From Fremontodendron californicum (Eukaryota > Streptophyta > Magnoliopsida > Malvales > Malvaceae), in the NCBI GenBank assembly GCA_030761205.1, contig JAULJL010000039.1:4722001-4786000 (forward strand): 64,000 bases of DNA, read 5' to 3'. Position numbers and translations under genes: made by a program. A model generated the notes under the pieces. That model had not been told where the DNA came from and made no database searches. It was given only the letters and a program-made list of their open reading frames with translations. Below are positions 1-10,680 of the stretch, piece after piece (within the stretch, counting starts at the first letter, position 1; every line of letters starts with the position of its first letter).

Positions 1-491
1 GAAATATAGAAAAATTTTGAATTAATATATTCCGGATCATTTTCAATTAAAAATGGAATTAATTTTCTTTAAATTGGGAATTAACTTGAAATACTAAATT
101 AAAAATCAACTTTTTGCCGAGACTTGAGATAACACATGATTAATAAGGTACCGTTTTATACGGGCGTTGTGGGGGTGCTAATCCTTCCTCGCACGTAATC
201 GAGTCACAAACCCGATTCTTCGATTTTCTCTGGTTTATAACGCAGACTTGAAATTGGTTTTAAAATTATTTTAATTAATTTTAAAATGTTTTACAAAACC
301 AGTTTTAATAGGTGGCCGATCACACCTAGCTAAAAAAGATTGGTGACGACTCCATGTCTTTTTCAAGGTCATTTTCAAAACCTTCATTTTTCAAGAGGAA
401 TTAAGTCGACTTTTCTTCGATTTTTTTAATGTCACGCTTAACGAAATATAAAGTCTTGCGATGAGACTTGTTATTTTCTTAGGTTGCGACA
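1..491 (+). mobile_element. 3' end of a Tat/Ogre-type gypsy LTR (left part outside window)
   Basis: This stretch matches, nearly base for base, the last ~490 bases of the long LTR that ends at 50533. Shared marks include the GTGGGGGTGCTAATCC block, the phrase around 'cgagacttgagataacaca', and the terminal 'ggttgcgaca'. It ends at the same 'gaca' that precedes the primer site in the 50.5-kb copy, but here no primer site follows, so it is either a solo LTR or a 3' LTR. The start lies outside the window. Confidence 0.75.
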
Positions 492-3400
492 GTTAGTATC
501 TCCTTAATTTTAGGAGATGACCATGAGGAAAGGGGACAAGAAATAGCCATGTGGAAAGGAGAAATGAAAAAAAAAAATTGAGCATGCACACCAAGGCTAC
601 CATTCGGCTAACACTCATTTTAAAGGGAAAATTTTTTCATTTTATTCATTCACTATCATTTAGAAAGAAGGGTAGTAGCTAAAACCTCTTGAGGAGAAAA
701 GGAAAGGAAGATAGAAAGAGGGAGAAATGAGGAGGAGTTTGGGAGCTTGGTTGGAAAAGTTTTGCTAGATAGTCATCTCATCTCGTCTTTTTACTTTCTT
801 TAATTTTATGATCTCTTTTTCTTCTTTTCAATGTGATTGTCAACTTCTTTTCTTAAAAAAAAAAAGGTTTTAAAAAAATCTTTAAAGTTTTTTCTCTTCC
901 TCTTTTTCTTTTTCAAAGAAACCAAAGAAGACAACATTTTCTCTTATTTTTTCTCTTGGTCGAAACACTATATTTGCTATTGTGCTTGCATTTTGTTTAT
1001 TTTTCTTGATTGCATGTTGGTTGTGAGATGTATTATTGAGGTAGGATAGATTTCCTTCTTTGATTTCTTTTTTTAAGAAAATAAAATAAAAAGGTTTGAG
1101 TGCTTGAGGATCATGGTTTTTACCAAGTGATTTGGTTAGGTAAGACTATGTCCAAAGAGCCAACCATTGAGCCAACCTTCTTTTTTTCTTGTTTGTTTAT
1201 ATTTTTAGCTTATATTTGATCATCTTCATATGTTTTTCTTGCTGAAAATGGTTCATGATATGTGGCATATTGCTTGTTTTCTTTTGGGAAAATGATGTTA
1301 GTGTTTGATGACCTTGGCCTCCCACCAAGTGATTTGGCTAAGTGGGATTCAGTTCCAATAAGCTAGCCTTGAGCCTCATCATTTTAGTTGCTGTAAAAAC
1401 ATGTTTTAATTCATTTTCCAGCAAGATTTTGGGTTAGGACCAATCAATGGTCCATGGCCAAAACCTATTTTTTAAAATAAGATGGAAAAACAATGTTTTA
1501 CAAGTTGGATATTCTGATTTTGGACAACAATTTTACCATGCATCCTTTGTCAAAATGAAAAAACATTTTTACCTCACTGATTTTGGCATGTTCTGAACCT
1601 AAAATTATTTTTTCCATATTTTTTAAATTTTTTTAAAGGGTTTAAAAAATAGCTTTGCAAAATCAGGTTTTTGGTGGCTAAAACTAGTTTTAAAGCTAGC
1701 AAAAATCTCATGTTTTTTTCACCAAAGGAGAGGGGCTGGCCCAAACCTTAGGTTACTGTTTCCGGATGTTTTCCATATCATTTCAAAGGAAAATAATTGG
1801 TTTTACGAAAATCGGGTCATGGATAGACAATCCGGGCTTCAAAAACGAGCAAAGACTAGGATTTCTACACTAAGGCCATTGGCCATCTCAATTTTTTTTT
1901 ATCAAAGTTGCATTATTTTCAAATTATTTTGTCTTTCAAAATGATTGCATTCAAGGCTTACTTAGAGGTATTAATATGCCAATCAAGGGCATTCAAAGAT
2001 CCCTTAATCTGAGCCAAATCCGTGTTTGAAATCTCTCATTTAAAATCCAATTTAAGTTTCTTTCAAAGGTAGTCGGACATATTTTTAGGTGTACAGATAT
2101 CCTCTCTTCAAGGGAGAAGCACATTTCGTTTTCATACATTTCATATTTTAAATTTTTTATTTATTTAATTTAGCGTAAAAACGTGCCTTTTCGGGTTTCC
2201 TAGACATTTGCCGAGAATTAGATCTTAATCTTTGTCGAGTTTGCCGGGGAAATTAGGAAATTATTCAAAGCACATGTTTATGAAATTGTAAGGCATGGTT
2301 TTTGTTTTACTCGGAATTATATGTGCGTCATGCAAAAAGATATTTTCCCAAAGTTTTGTCAGATTTGCCGGGGAGTTCGATAAAATGTCCCGACACATGC
2401 CATTCATATAATTCCACTGAAAAAAGAAATCCATGAAAAAGAATTTCAAAATATGGTGTGTGCATATTCTATGCTCATGCATATTACATGATGAGGTCAT
2501 TTAATAATTAATGTTTACATGTGCCATTTTGATCATAATAATTCCATGTTTATGAATATTCCATGATAATGTCATTTATATTCATGTTGCTATTTTGATC
2601 ATGATGTATTGTTGAATGTGGATATTTTATGATGATGTCATTTTATGATTGGTGTCCACATGACCTATGTATGCTATGTTATGTATGCCATGTCATTAAT
2701 TCCTTGCCATGTCATGAATCATATGCCATGTCATGTATGCCATGCCATGAGTTACTTGCCATATTATGTATGCCTTGCCATGAATTCTTTGCCATGCCAT
2801 GTCATAAACTCTCTTGCCATGTCATGAGCTATTTGCCATATCATACATTCCATGTCATGAATTATTTGCTATGTCATATATGCTACGTCATTAATTCTTT
2901 TGCCATGTCATAATAAAATGTTTGCCATGTCATGATAAATATGCACATTGTTCAATTCATATTTGTGTCTTAGTAATAATTTGTATACTCATGATCATTT
3001 CCAAATGATTTTTTTTAATGCATGAAAAATAAGAATTTTTAATAAAACAAGGTCATTCTCGAGTTAAAATAATTAATGATTTCTCAACTGGGTCTGCTGG
3101 GGAGGATATCATCAATTATCATTAATAACAGAATACCTTTTTTTTTAAAACGAAGATAATTAGGAAAATTTCAAAATAAATAAAATTTCTCTGTTTTGCC
3201 GGGTCTATAGGGAAACATGGAAAAATTTTACATTAATAAATTCCGAATCATTTTCAAAAAATATAATTGTTTTTAAAAGGGAATTATTTTTAAATAGCGA
3301 AGCTAAAATCGACTTTCATCGATACTTCATGATAACACACGATTAATAAGGTACCATTTTATACGGGCATTGTGGGGGTGTTAATCCTTCCCCGTGACGT

Positions 3401-3683
3401 AACCGACTCCCGGACCCGCCTTTGTGTTTCTCTGGTTTAAAACGCGGACTTTAAAATTAATTTTTCAAAATGTTTTAATTATTTTTAAAATATTTTATAA
3501 AACCGGTTTTTATAGGTGATTGATCATACATAGTCAAAAAAGATCGGTGACGACTTCATTTATAATTCGAGGATATTTTCAAACCCTCAATTTTATTTAC
3601 GATAAATTAAATCATTTTTTCCTCTTTTCCCCTCTAATGTCACTTAACGGGATCCCGCAATCGGGATTTTTTCTGTTACGACA
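492..3683 (+). mobile_element. second, more diverged Tat/Ogre-type LTR copy
   Basis: About 3.2 kb that aligns in order with roughly 47.2-50.5 kb. Matching marks are the 'ccattcggc...gtagcta' block near 600-680, the 'gtccaa.ga.ccaacca' segment near 1150, the CATG-rich repeat tract, the 'gggtctgctgggga' segment near 3090, and the GTGGGGGTGTTAATCC block near 3370. It ends with 'gttacgaca' at 3683. No PBS, gag or pol follows, so it is a solo or truncated LTR. Its 5' boundary is unclear; the junction with the preceding LTR end at 491/492 is abrupt. Confidence 0.65.
2640..2960. repeat. CATG-rich degenerate tandem repeats inside the LTR
   Basis: Dozens of irregular 'atgccatgtcat' type units follow each other. 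Comparable units ('catgtcatttagg', 'atgccatg') lie at about 47.9-48.5 and 49.5-49.8 kb in the other LTR copy, so the tract is a property of this LTR family. Open frames here encode only reiterated Cys-His-Met peptides and are not genes. Confidence 0.75.
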
Positions 3684-3963
3684 TAGGGTACATTTGAATT
3701 TATTTATATAACCAAGGTTTTTCAGTACAACTCACTACCATGTCATTTTTTTAAAAAAAAATATTATTAAATAACTACATCAGATTATTTTTAAAAAAAA
3801 TATATAATAATAAGTTCTTAATCAAATAATATTAAAATCTTCATACATAAACGGTTTGAACACATTCATCCTAAATGAATATGAAAATCCAAACAAGAAA
3901 TGGGAATATTTCAAAATTCAAGTACAGCAACAAGGCAAATTTATGTTTTTCGTATCTTACTTT
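3684..3963. other. AT-rich flank, no gene seen
   Basis: AT-rich sequence between the LTR end and the copia insertion. It ends in ACTTT at 3959-3963, the left target-site duplication of the copia element. No coding or repeat signal was recognised. Confidence 0.6.
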
Positions 3964-4443
3964 TGTTGAAAGTTACACCGACTCCTCTCTCTTATCTCTA
4001 GAATCATCTCTATCTTTCTTCTACTCAAGTTTTCTAGATTTCTCTTCTTTGTTCTTTCTCTAGATTTTTCTTTAGAATTTCTCCTTAGTCTTCTAGTTCC
4101 AGAAATCTCTTCAGTTTTCTTCATTGAATAATCAAAGTCTTAGCTATCTAGAGAATTCTAAGTTGGCTACAACACCAACTTGAAGAGCTATAAATAGAGA
4201 TGTGTGTTGTGTGATAGGTGTGTGGTGTGTAGAGAGAAAAAGAAAGAAAAAGATTTGAGTGAAAGCTTGTGTGAGGTTGTCTCTATTGTTAGTTGCTGTT
4301 CACACCAATTGTATTTGGTCTTTTCTCATATTAATAAAAGAGTTGTTTTTCGGAAGTTACTGTAGCATCCCGAGATAAAGTACTGTAGCAAATCGGTACT
4401 GTAGCACAAAACTACAATTGGTACCGAGAGTCAGAAATCAACA
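3964..4443 (+). repeat. copia 5' LTR
   Basis: 480 bp, starting TGTTGAAAGTTACACC and ending AAATCAACA. It contains a TATA box, a polyadenylation-like 'aataaaag' near 4332, and near its end three direct copies of the 10-mer TACTGTAGCA. It differs from the 3' LTR by a missing T near 4381 and by A instead of G near 4418. Confidence 0.97.
4189..4196 (+). promoter_or_regulatory. TATA box of the copia LTR
   Basis: TATAAATA preceded by 'gagc' and followed by 'gaga', placed in the middle of the LTR as expected at the U3/R transition. The same motif recurs at 8998-9005 in the 3' LTR, where it could drive transcription into downstream DNA. Confidence 0.7.
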
Positions 4444-4446
4444 AAT

Positions 4447-4458
4447 TGGTATCAGAGC
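4447..4458 (+). other. copia primer-binding site (tRNA-iMet)
   Basis: TGGTATCAGAGC begins three bases after the 5' LTR. It is complementary to the 3' end of plant initiator methionine tRNA (GCTCTGATACCA), the usual primer of Ty1/copia elements. Confidence 0.95.
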
Positions 4459-4654
4459 TAGACGGTCAGGGACCGGAGTACGCATATCGGAGAAAGACAG
4501 TCTGGGACTGTGAAGATTATTGGTCTCGGACCAAGACGATCGAGGATCGTAGTTCGTGGAGACGTGGAAATTCTGCCGGTACACGATCAGGGACTGTGAA
4601 ATTAAGTGAACGAGAATCAAATTTGAGGTAAGTGCAGGGCACTCTCAAGACACT

Positions 4655-5842
4655 ATGGCAGATATTTCTAATTCTGCTAGCAACATTGAGAAGCTCAATG
4701 AAAACAATTACAATACGTGGAGCATCCGGATGCAATATTACATGCTCGGGCAAGATTTATGGGATATTGTTAACGGTGAAGCTTCAACACCACCAACTGA
4801 TGCCGGAGAACTAAGAAAATGGAAGATCAAAGCCGGTAAGGCCATGTACGTGTTATCAGTCACCATTGAGGATGGTTTATTACAACGCGTCAAGGATGCA
4901 AAGACACCGAAAGAAGCTTGGGACACACTCACAATGTTGTTCGCGAGGAAAAATGATGCTAGGCTCCAACAATTAGAGAATGAACTCCTGTCAATCTCGC
5001 AGCAAAATATGCCGGTAAGCGAATATTTCTCTAAAGTTAAAACTATTTGTGATGAAATTTCAAAATTAGATCCAGAAAATGCCATTACCGAAACGAGGAT
5101 GAGAAGAATTATCATCCAAGGCTTGCGATCTGAATACAACGGGATTGTTACTGCAACTCGTGGATGGAGAAAAGAACCAACTTTAACTGAGTTGGAAAAT
5201 ATCCTAGCCAATCAAGAGACTTTAGATAAACAAATGTCTAAAGTCTCGATAAAAGATGACGAGAAAGCACTCTTTAGTAATAAAAGAGGCTTTAATAAAA
5301 GAAGCAAAGTTATTACAAAGCCAGGCGTGGAAGAAAATAAATTTCGAAGGCAAGAAACATGGCCAAAGCAAGGGGGAAGGAGCTTTCGGCAAGAGGGAGC
5401 CCAGCATGTTCGAGAAAGAGACAAAAATGAAAATAGGTATCATCGTCAAAACAATCAGTGTTACAACTGTGGAAAACCTGGTCACTTTGCTCGAGACTGT
5501 CGGTTTAAGCAAGTCCAAGGCAACGCGGCAACCTCGTCACGAGAAGAGAATAATAGCGAAGAAGAGTGGGATTTTCAAGCATCAATTGCTATTGAAGAAT
5601 GCGAAGAACTTGCAGCTGCTTGCATCACCGAGTCAGAAGAAGAGTGTTCACTCGCATCGGTGAGTAAATTAATCGACTATAATAATGATTGGATAGTTGA
5701 TTCTGGATGCTCAAATCACATGACTGGAGATAAGGAGAAGTTGACTAATACCTCAACATACAAAGGAGAACGAGTTGTGGTAACTGCAAATAATTCAAGG
5801 TTACCTATTACTCACATCGGCCAAACAACTATTGTGCCATGA
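4655..5842 (+). CDS. copia Gag and protease start (ends at in-frame TGA)
   Basis: First part (395 aa) of the copia gag-pol polyprotein. Residues about 1-200 are a UBN2/copia-type Gag domain, the capsid precursor, beginning with the typical LNENNYNTW motif. A CCHC zinc knuckle for RNA binding lies at residues 269-282 (C269, C272, H277, C282). The aspartic protease starts with the DSG motif at 349-351. The frame is closed by TGA at 5840-5842 inside the protease region; translation without the stop would run directly into the next feature in the same frame. The ATG at 4655 opens the frame shortly after the leader. Most likely one ancestral open frame of 1367 codons with a single recent nonsense change. 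Confidence 0.9.
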   Translation: MADISNSASNIEKLNENNYNTWSIRMQYYMLGQDLWDIVNGEASTPPTDAGELRKWKIKAGKAMYVLSVTIEDGLLQRVKDAKTPKEAWDTLTMLFARKNDARLQQLENELLSISQQNMPVSEYFSKVKTICDEISKLDPENAITETRMRRIIIQGLRSEYNGIVTATRGWRKEPTLTELENILANQETLDKQMSKVSIKDDEKALFSNKRGFNKRSKVITKPGVEENKFRRQETWPKQGGRSFRQEGAQHVRERDKNENRYHRQNNQCYNCGKPGHFARDCRFKQVQGNAATSSREENNSEEEWDFQASIAIEECEELAAACITESEEECSLASVSKLIDYNNDWIVDSGCSNHMTGDKEKLTNTSTYKGERVVVTANNSRLPITHIGQTTIVP

Positions 5843-8758
5843 TTTAGTCCACACCAAATCGAGCTGCAAAACGTATTCCATGTGCCAGGTATGAAGAAAA
5901 ATCTGCTATCGGTTTCACAACTCACTGCCTCAGGAAATTATGTCGTGTTTGGTCCAAATGATGTGAAAGTATATCCAAACTTAAAGCCAACAAGTATACC
6001 AATAATGGAAGGGAAGCGTCTGGAGTCAGTCTACGTTATGTCCGCTCAGACTACATATGTGGACAAGACAAGAAAGAATGAAACAGCTGACTTGTGGCAT
6101 GCAAGGCTTGGGCACGTGAGTTATCTCAAGTTAAAGGTAATGATGAAAAAGTCTATGCTCAAAGGTCTTCCTCAATTAGACATTCAAGAGGACACAGTAT
6201 GTGCCGGGTGCCAATATGGGAAAGCTCACCAGCTGCCATACAAGGAGTCAAAGTTTAGAGCTAAGGAGCCTCTTCAGCTAATTCACTCAGACGTGTTCGG
6301 GAAGATAAAACAACCTTCTGTCAGTGGCTGCCAATACATGATAACTTTCATTGATGATTTTTCAAGGTACGTCTGGATTGATTTTATGAAAGAAAAATCA
6401 GAGGCACTTACTAAATTTATAGAGTTCAAAGAAAAGGTGGAAAAAGAAGTAGGCCGAAAGATACAATGCCTACGCACAGATAACGGGGGAGAATACACAT
6501 CCAAGGAGTTTTCAGAATTCTTACAGGAATACAAGATACGCCGACAATTGACATGTCCGAACACTCCACAACAAAATGGAGTTGCCGAGAGAAAGAATCG
6601 ACATTTGGCTGAGATATGTCGAAGCATGTTACATGCGAAGAATGTGCCACCTCGTTTTTGGGCAGAATGCATGAAGACTGCAGCTCACGTGACTAATAGG
6701 CTTCCACAAGCAAGGCTTGGTTTTATCTCACCCTTTGAGAAACTATGGAACATCAAACCCACGGTGAGTCACTTTCGAGTATTTGGTTGCGTATGTTATG
6801 TATTTGTACCAGATCATCTACGCAGCAAATTCGACAAAAAGGCAATTCGTTGCATATTTGTGGGATATGACGACCAAAGAAAAGGGTGGAGATGTTGTGA
6901 TCCAACAAGTGGCAGATGCTATGTATCCAGAAATGTTGTGTTCGATGAAGCTTCGTCATGGTGGTCACCACAAGCAGTTCTGTTGCCAGACTCAAAAGAA
7001 ATTGAAGAAAAACTTCAAGAAAATATGGAAGAACAAATTGAGCTTGAAAAGACTCAACCAAGTGACGAGTATTCAGAAAAGACCCTTGATGAGGAAAAGT
7101 CATTTCGAGAAAATGAGTTCGATGAAAGAGATTCTCAGCCACTTCTGCGCAGGTCATCACGACAACGCAAACCAAATCTTAAGTATGCTAATGCTGCTCT
7201 AATTGAAGAAATAGAGCCAACAACTTATGAAGAGGCATCTGAGAAATTGGAGTGGAGAAAAGCCATGGAAGAAGAAGTTCAAGCCCTGAAACAAAATGAG
7301 ACATGGGAGTTGGTGCCAAAGCCGAAGAAGATTGAACCCATCTCATGTAAATGGGTTTATAAAATAAAGACTCGACCCGATAGATCGATAGAAAGGTATA
7401 AGGCTCGATTGGTGGCTCGGGGATTCTCTCAAAAGTATGGGGTGGACTATGATGAGACATTTAGTCCGGTTGCAAAAATTACAACAGTACGAGTATTACT
7501 TGCCCTTGCAGCAAGCAAATCTTGGAAGTTATGGCAAATGGATGTGAAAAATGCCTTCTTGCACGGAGAGCTAGATCGAGAGATTTATATGGAGCAGCCC
7601 GAAGGATTCACAAGTAAAGTTCATCCGGATTATGTGTGTAAGTTGAAAAAGGTACTCTACGGATTAAAACAAGCACCGAGAGCATGGTACGGTAAAATTG
7701 CTGAATTCCTAATACAAAGTGGTTACTCAGTTGCATCAGCAGATTCGAACTTGTTCGTGAAAGAAAAAGGAGGTAAGTTGGCAATAGTCTTGGTTTACGT
7801 GGATGATCTAATCATCACCGGAGACAACGAAGAAGAAATCAAACAAACTAGAAGCAATCTCTCAGTACGTTTTCAAATGAAAGAGCTTGGAGAGCTGAAT
7901 CACTTTCTTGGGCTAGAAGTAATCCGTACCAAAGAAGGAATATTCTTATGTCAACACAAGTATGCAAAAGATCTTATACACAAATTCAGGATGACTGATT
8001 GCAAGTCGATATCTACGCCTATGGAAGCCAATGCAAGACTCTGTAGTGAAGAAGGCAAAGAATTGGAAGACTCAACAAGTTATAGGCAACTAGTGGGTAG
8101 TCTAATCTACCTTACATTAACAAGACCCGACATTGCATTCGCTGTTGGAGTAGCTAGCCGATTCATGGAGAAACCAAGGAAACCTCACTTAGATGCGGTT
8201 CGACGAATCTTGAGGTACGTAAAAGGAACTATTGATTTTGGACTTCTATACAAAAAGGGAGTTCCGTGCCAAGTTATAGGATATTGTGATGCCGATTATG
8301 GTGGAGATCATGATACAAGACGATCAACAACTGGCTACATGTTTAGCCTTGGATCCGGCATAATCTCTTGGTGTAGCAAAAGACAACCTACGGTATCATT
8401 GTCAACTACAGAAGCAGAATATAGAGCAGCAGCTATGGCAGCACAAGAAAGCACGTGGTTGATACAGCTGTTAAAGGACCTGCACCAACCGATTGACTCT
8501 CCAGTACAACTCTATTGCAATAATCAGTCAGCAATAAGCTTAGCTGAAAATCCAGTCTTTCATGCCAGAACCAAGCACGTAGAAATACATTATCACTTTG
8601 TACGTGAAAAAGTACTTCAACGGGATGTTGAACTGAAATACATCAAGACTGAAGAACAAGTAGCTGACTTGTTTACCAAGGGACTTAGCGGTGCAAAATT
8701 CGATGAGTTCAGAAGACAACTTGGCATGACTACCAAAGCGAGCATCAAGAGAGAGTAG
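5843..8758 (+). CDS. copia integrase, reverse transcriptase and RNase H (downstream of the TGA)
   Basis: In-frame continuation of gag-pol. Counting from the GTG at 5882, the GAG-pre-integrase zinc site has H73, H78, C107 and C110. The integrase core shows D137, D200 and E236 (DD35E), which cut and join DNA. The reverse transcriptase carries YVDD at 639-642, and RNase H follows with the TTEAEYRA motif and the usual 'KHVEIHYHFVRE' ending. All catalytic residues seen are intact and no further stop or frameshift occurs up to TAG at 8756-8758. There is no convincing ATG right after the TGA, so independent translation is doubtful; it is probably a silenced part of the polyprotein. Confidence 0.9.
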   Translation, partial: FSPHQIELQNVFHVPGMKKNLLSVSQLTASGNYVVFGPNDVKVYPNLKPTSIPIMEGKRLESVYVMSAQTTYVDKTRKNETADLWHARLGHVSYLKLKVMMKKSMLKGLPQLDIQEDTVCAGCQYGKAHQLPYKESKFRAKEPLQLIHSDVFGKIKQPSVSGCQYMITFIDDFSRYVWIDFMKEKSEALTKFIEFKEKVEKEVGRKIQCLRTDNGGEYTSKEFSEFLQEYKIRRQLTCPNTPQQNGVAERKNRHLAEICRSMLHAKNVPPRFWAECMKTAAHVTNRLPQARLGFISPFEKLWNIKPTVSHFRVFGCVCYVFVPDHLRSKFDKKAIRCIFVGYDDQRKGWRCCDPTSGRCYVSRNVVFDEASSWWSPQAVLLPDSKEIEEKLQENMEEQIELEKTQPSDEYSEKTLDEEKSFRENEFDERDSQPLLRRSSRQRKPNLKYANAALIEEIEPTTYEEASEKLEWRKAMEEEVQALKQNETWELVPKPKKIEPISCKWVYKIKTRPDRSIERYKARLVARGFSQKYGVDYDETFSPVAKITTVRVLLALAASKSWKLWQMDVKNAFLHGELDREIYMEQPEGFTSKVHPDYVCKLKKVLYGLKQAPRAWYGKIAEFLIQSGYSVASADSNLFVKEKGGKLAIVLVYVDDLIITGDNEEEIKQTRSNLSVRFQMKELGELNHFLGLEVIRTKEGIFLCQHKYAKDLIHKFRMTDCKSISTPMEANARLCSEEGKELEDSTSYRQLVGSLIYLTLTRPDIAFAVGVASRFMEKPRKPHLDAVRRILRYVKGTIDFGLLYKKGVPCQVIGYCDADYGGDHDTRRSTTGYMFSLGSGIISWCSKRQPTVSLSTTEAEYRAAAMAAQESTWLIQLLKDLHQPIDSPVQLYCNNQSAISLAENPVFHARTKHVEIHYHFVREKVLQRDVELKYIKTEEQVADLFTKGLSGAKFDEFRRQLGMTTKASIKRE

Positions 8759-8760
8759 TC

Positions 8761-8772
8761 GTTGAGGGGGAG
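8761..8772 (+). other. copia polypurine tract
   Basis: GTTGAGGGGGAG lies immediately before the 3' LTR and directly after the pol stop codon. It is the expected plus-strand DNA primer. Confidence 0.85.
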
Positions 8773-9253
8773 TGTTGAAAGTTACACCGACTCCTCTCTC
8801 TTATCTCTAGAATCATCTCTATCTTTCTTCTACTCAAGTTTTCTAGATTTCTCTTCTTTGTTCTTTCTCTAGATTTTTCTTTAGAATTTCTCCTTAGTCT
8901 TCTAGTTCCAGAAATCTCTTCAGTTTTCTTCATTGAATAATCAAAGTCTTAGCTATCTAGAGAATTCTAAGTTGGCTACAACACCAACTTGAAGAGCTAT
9001 AAATAGAGATGTGTGTTGTGTGATAGGTGTGTGGTGTGTAGAGAGAAAAAGAAAGAAAAAGATTTGAGTGAAAGCTTGTGTGAGGTTGTCTCTATTGTTA
9101 GTTGCTGTTCACACCAATTGTATTTGGTCTTTTCTCATATTAATAAAAGAGTTGTTTTTCGGAAGTTACTGTAGCATCCCGAGATAAAGTTACTGTAGCA
9201 AATCGGTACTGTAGCACGAAACTACAATTGGTACCGAGAGTCAGAAATCAACA
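8773..9253 (+). repeat. copia 3' LTR
   Basis: 481 bp, same ends as the 5' LTR. One extra T follows 'gagataaagt' and one A-to-G difference occurs in the last TACTGTAGCA-type repeat. It is followed by the right target duplication ACTTT. Confidence 0.97.
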
Positions 9254-9258
9254 ACTTT

Positions 9259-10680
9259 TTTGGTTTATGTATTTTTTGTTGTAATAAAAAATGCAAAGAA
9301 ATACTCTTCATTATTATGGATGAATTTTATATCAAATAATCACTTTTGGATCATCAAATTTGGAGAGAGAGCCGTGAAGGATGGGTAGGGATAAACAAAA
9401 AAATGCCACACAATTTCAAATTGGGGATTGAGAGAGAAGACGAATCTAAATCTAGAATAGAAAAAAAAAAGGAAAAAAAAATGAATCAAGAAATTGGTGA
9501 AAATGGGAAAAAAAATACAGAATGAAAATTGAAGAGTTTTTTTTTTTTTAAAGGCAAATGGAAAATGAGTTCAATGATTTTGATTTTTTAAGATTGAATT
9601 TAGAGAAAGAAATAAAAAAGGAGTATTTTGACAAAGATAACAATGCATTTACTGTAGAGAAAAAAAACGATTATTTTATTTTTGTTCAAGGAAAGAGAAG
9701 CTGATAAGAATAAAATGCTAATGTGGAACCCAACTAAGCTAAAATACCTTTCTTTAGGAATAAAATTTAAAATTACTCTGGTTAGGGAAATAAGATTACA
9801 AAGTGCTTTAGTTTGGGAAAAAACTCAACAATTACCCAATATACCTCACTATAATTGAAAAAAACAATGAAAAACTTAATTTTTAATTTAAAGGACAACC
9901 AACCTAAAAAAATCAAAAACAATTTTCTAGCAAATATGAATCAATTTAAAAGGAAATTCATATGGAATGTTAGATTTTTCTCTTTGAATTGAAAATTTCT
10001 TTACCGGGTTAAATAGAGGGAAGTTCCAATCCTAAGAGAAATCATATTATATATTTAGTCAAATAGTAAGCGGATATAGTTTATAATTTCAAATTAAAGA
10101 AATTTTATCGTTGATTTTAAAATGTAAAGAAGAAACGAAAATATCATACAAAAAATAGAAAGAGGAAAGGAGAAGATACAAACAACTGCCATATAGTGAT
10201 GGTCCGAAAACTGTTGGTAAAATTCAAAAATACGTCGTTATAGGTCCGAAAACCCTATACCGACGGTCAAGATGACTATTCTGACAAAAATTTAAGCGTC
10301 GATAAAACCCTCGTCTACATGATGATTGAAGTTAAATGAATGAAGTGGGACGAAAAAAAAAAAAAAAGAAATGTTGTCTCTTTTGAAGAGAAGGACAGAG
10401 GGTTGAGAATAGTGGAAATCGAAAAAGATTGTTAAGTTTTTTAGATGCTAATTTCTCTCATTTTTTTTCTTTAAAGCTTTATTAAGGGTAAAATTATCAT
10501 GATAATTTGAGGGGAATTATCATACACAATACACTAAGAATACCATTATGTTGGGCTATTTCATCTAGTAAACGTATTTTGCCCAACTTTACAACCTTTG
10601 ATTGTAATCTTCACTGTTGATGGTGTTTTTGGTATTGATTGGTCATAATACGAATCTCCGAGGTGAAGTCTAATTTCTCC
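9259..10680. other. AT-rich intergenic DNA with transposon relics
   Basis: No gene seen. Around 9750-9850 the sequence ('actctggttagggaaataa', 'gtttgggaaaa') resembles parts of the macro-repeat at 17.8 and 27.0 kb, so a dispersed repeat is present. Around 10190-10310 'ccgacggtcaa' and 'gcgtcgataaaa' phrases resemble the subterminal repeats of the CACTA elements at 21.8 and 31.6 kb. The right end is the 3' flank of the bHLH gene. Confidence 0.5.

Larger units (their letters stand above)
3964..9253 (+). mobile_element. complete, young Ty1/copia LTR retrotransposon
   Basis: A full-length element with identical-looking LTRs (3964-4443 and 8773-9253), TG...CA ends, and a perfect 5-bp target duplication ACTTT at 3959-3963 and 9254-9258. 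A primer site complementary to tRNA-iMet follows the 5' LTR and a polypurine tract precedes the 3' LTR. Internal domain order is gag, protease, integrase, reverse transcriptase, RNase H, which is the copia order. The two LTRs differ by one substitution and one single-base indel in about 480 bases, so insertion was recent. The coding frame carries one stop codon. Confidence 0.97.

Noticed and set aside
2629..2913. Open frame of Cys/His/Met-rich repeats, resembling a small metal-binding protein
   Set aside because: It is a translation of the CATG-rich repeat tract of the LTR; the composition follows from the DNA repeat.
5840..5842. TGA as a recoded or readthrough signal between Gag-protease and integrase
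   Set aside because: No readthrough context was recognised, and copia elements usually have a single frame; a nonsense mutation is simpler. Kept open only for checking in sister copies.
6283..7460. Several antisense and shifted open frames across the copia pol gene
   Set aside because: Shadows of the real pol frame with no independent support.
5882..8758. Both long retrotransposon frames are listed as 958 codons (also 59723-62599), suggesting relation
   Set aside because: Different superfamilies and domain content; equal length is coincidence, and the copia frame is cut by a stop rather than starting there.
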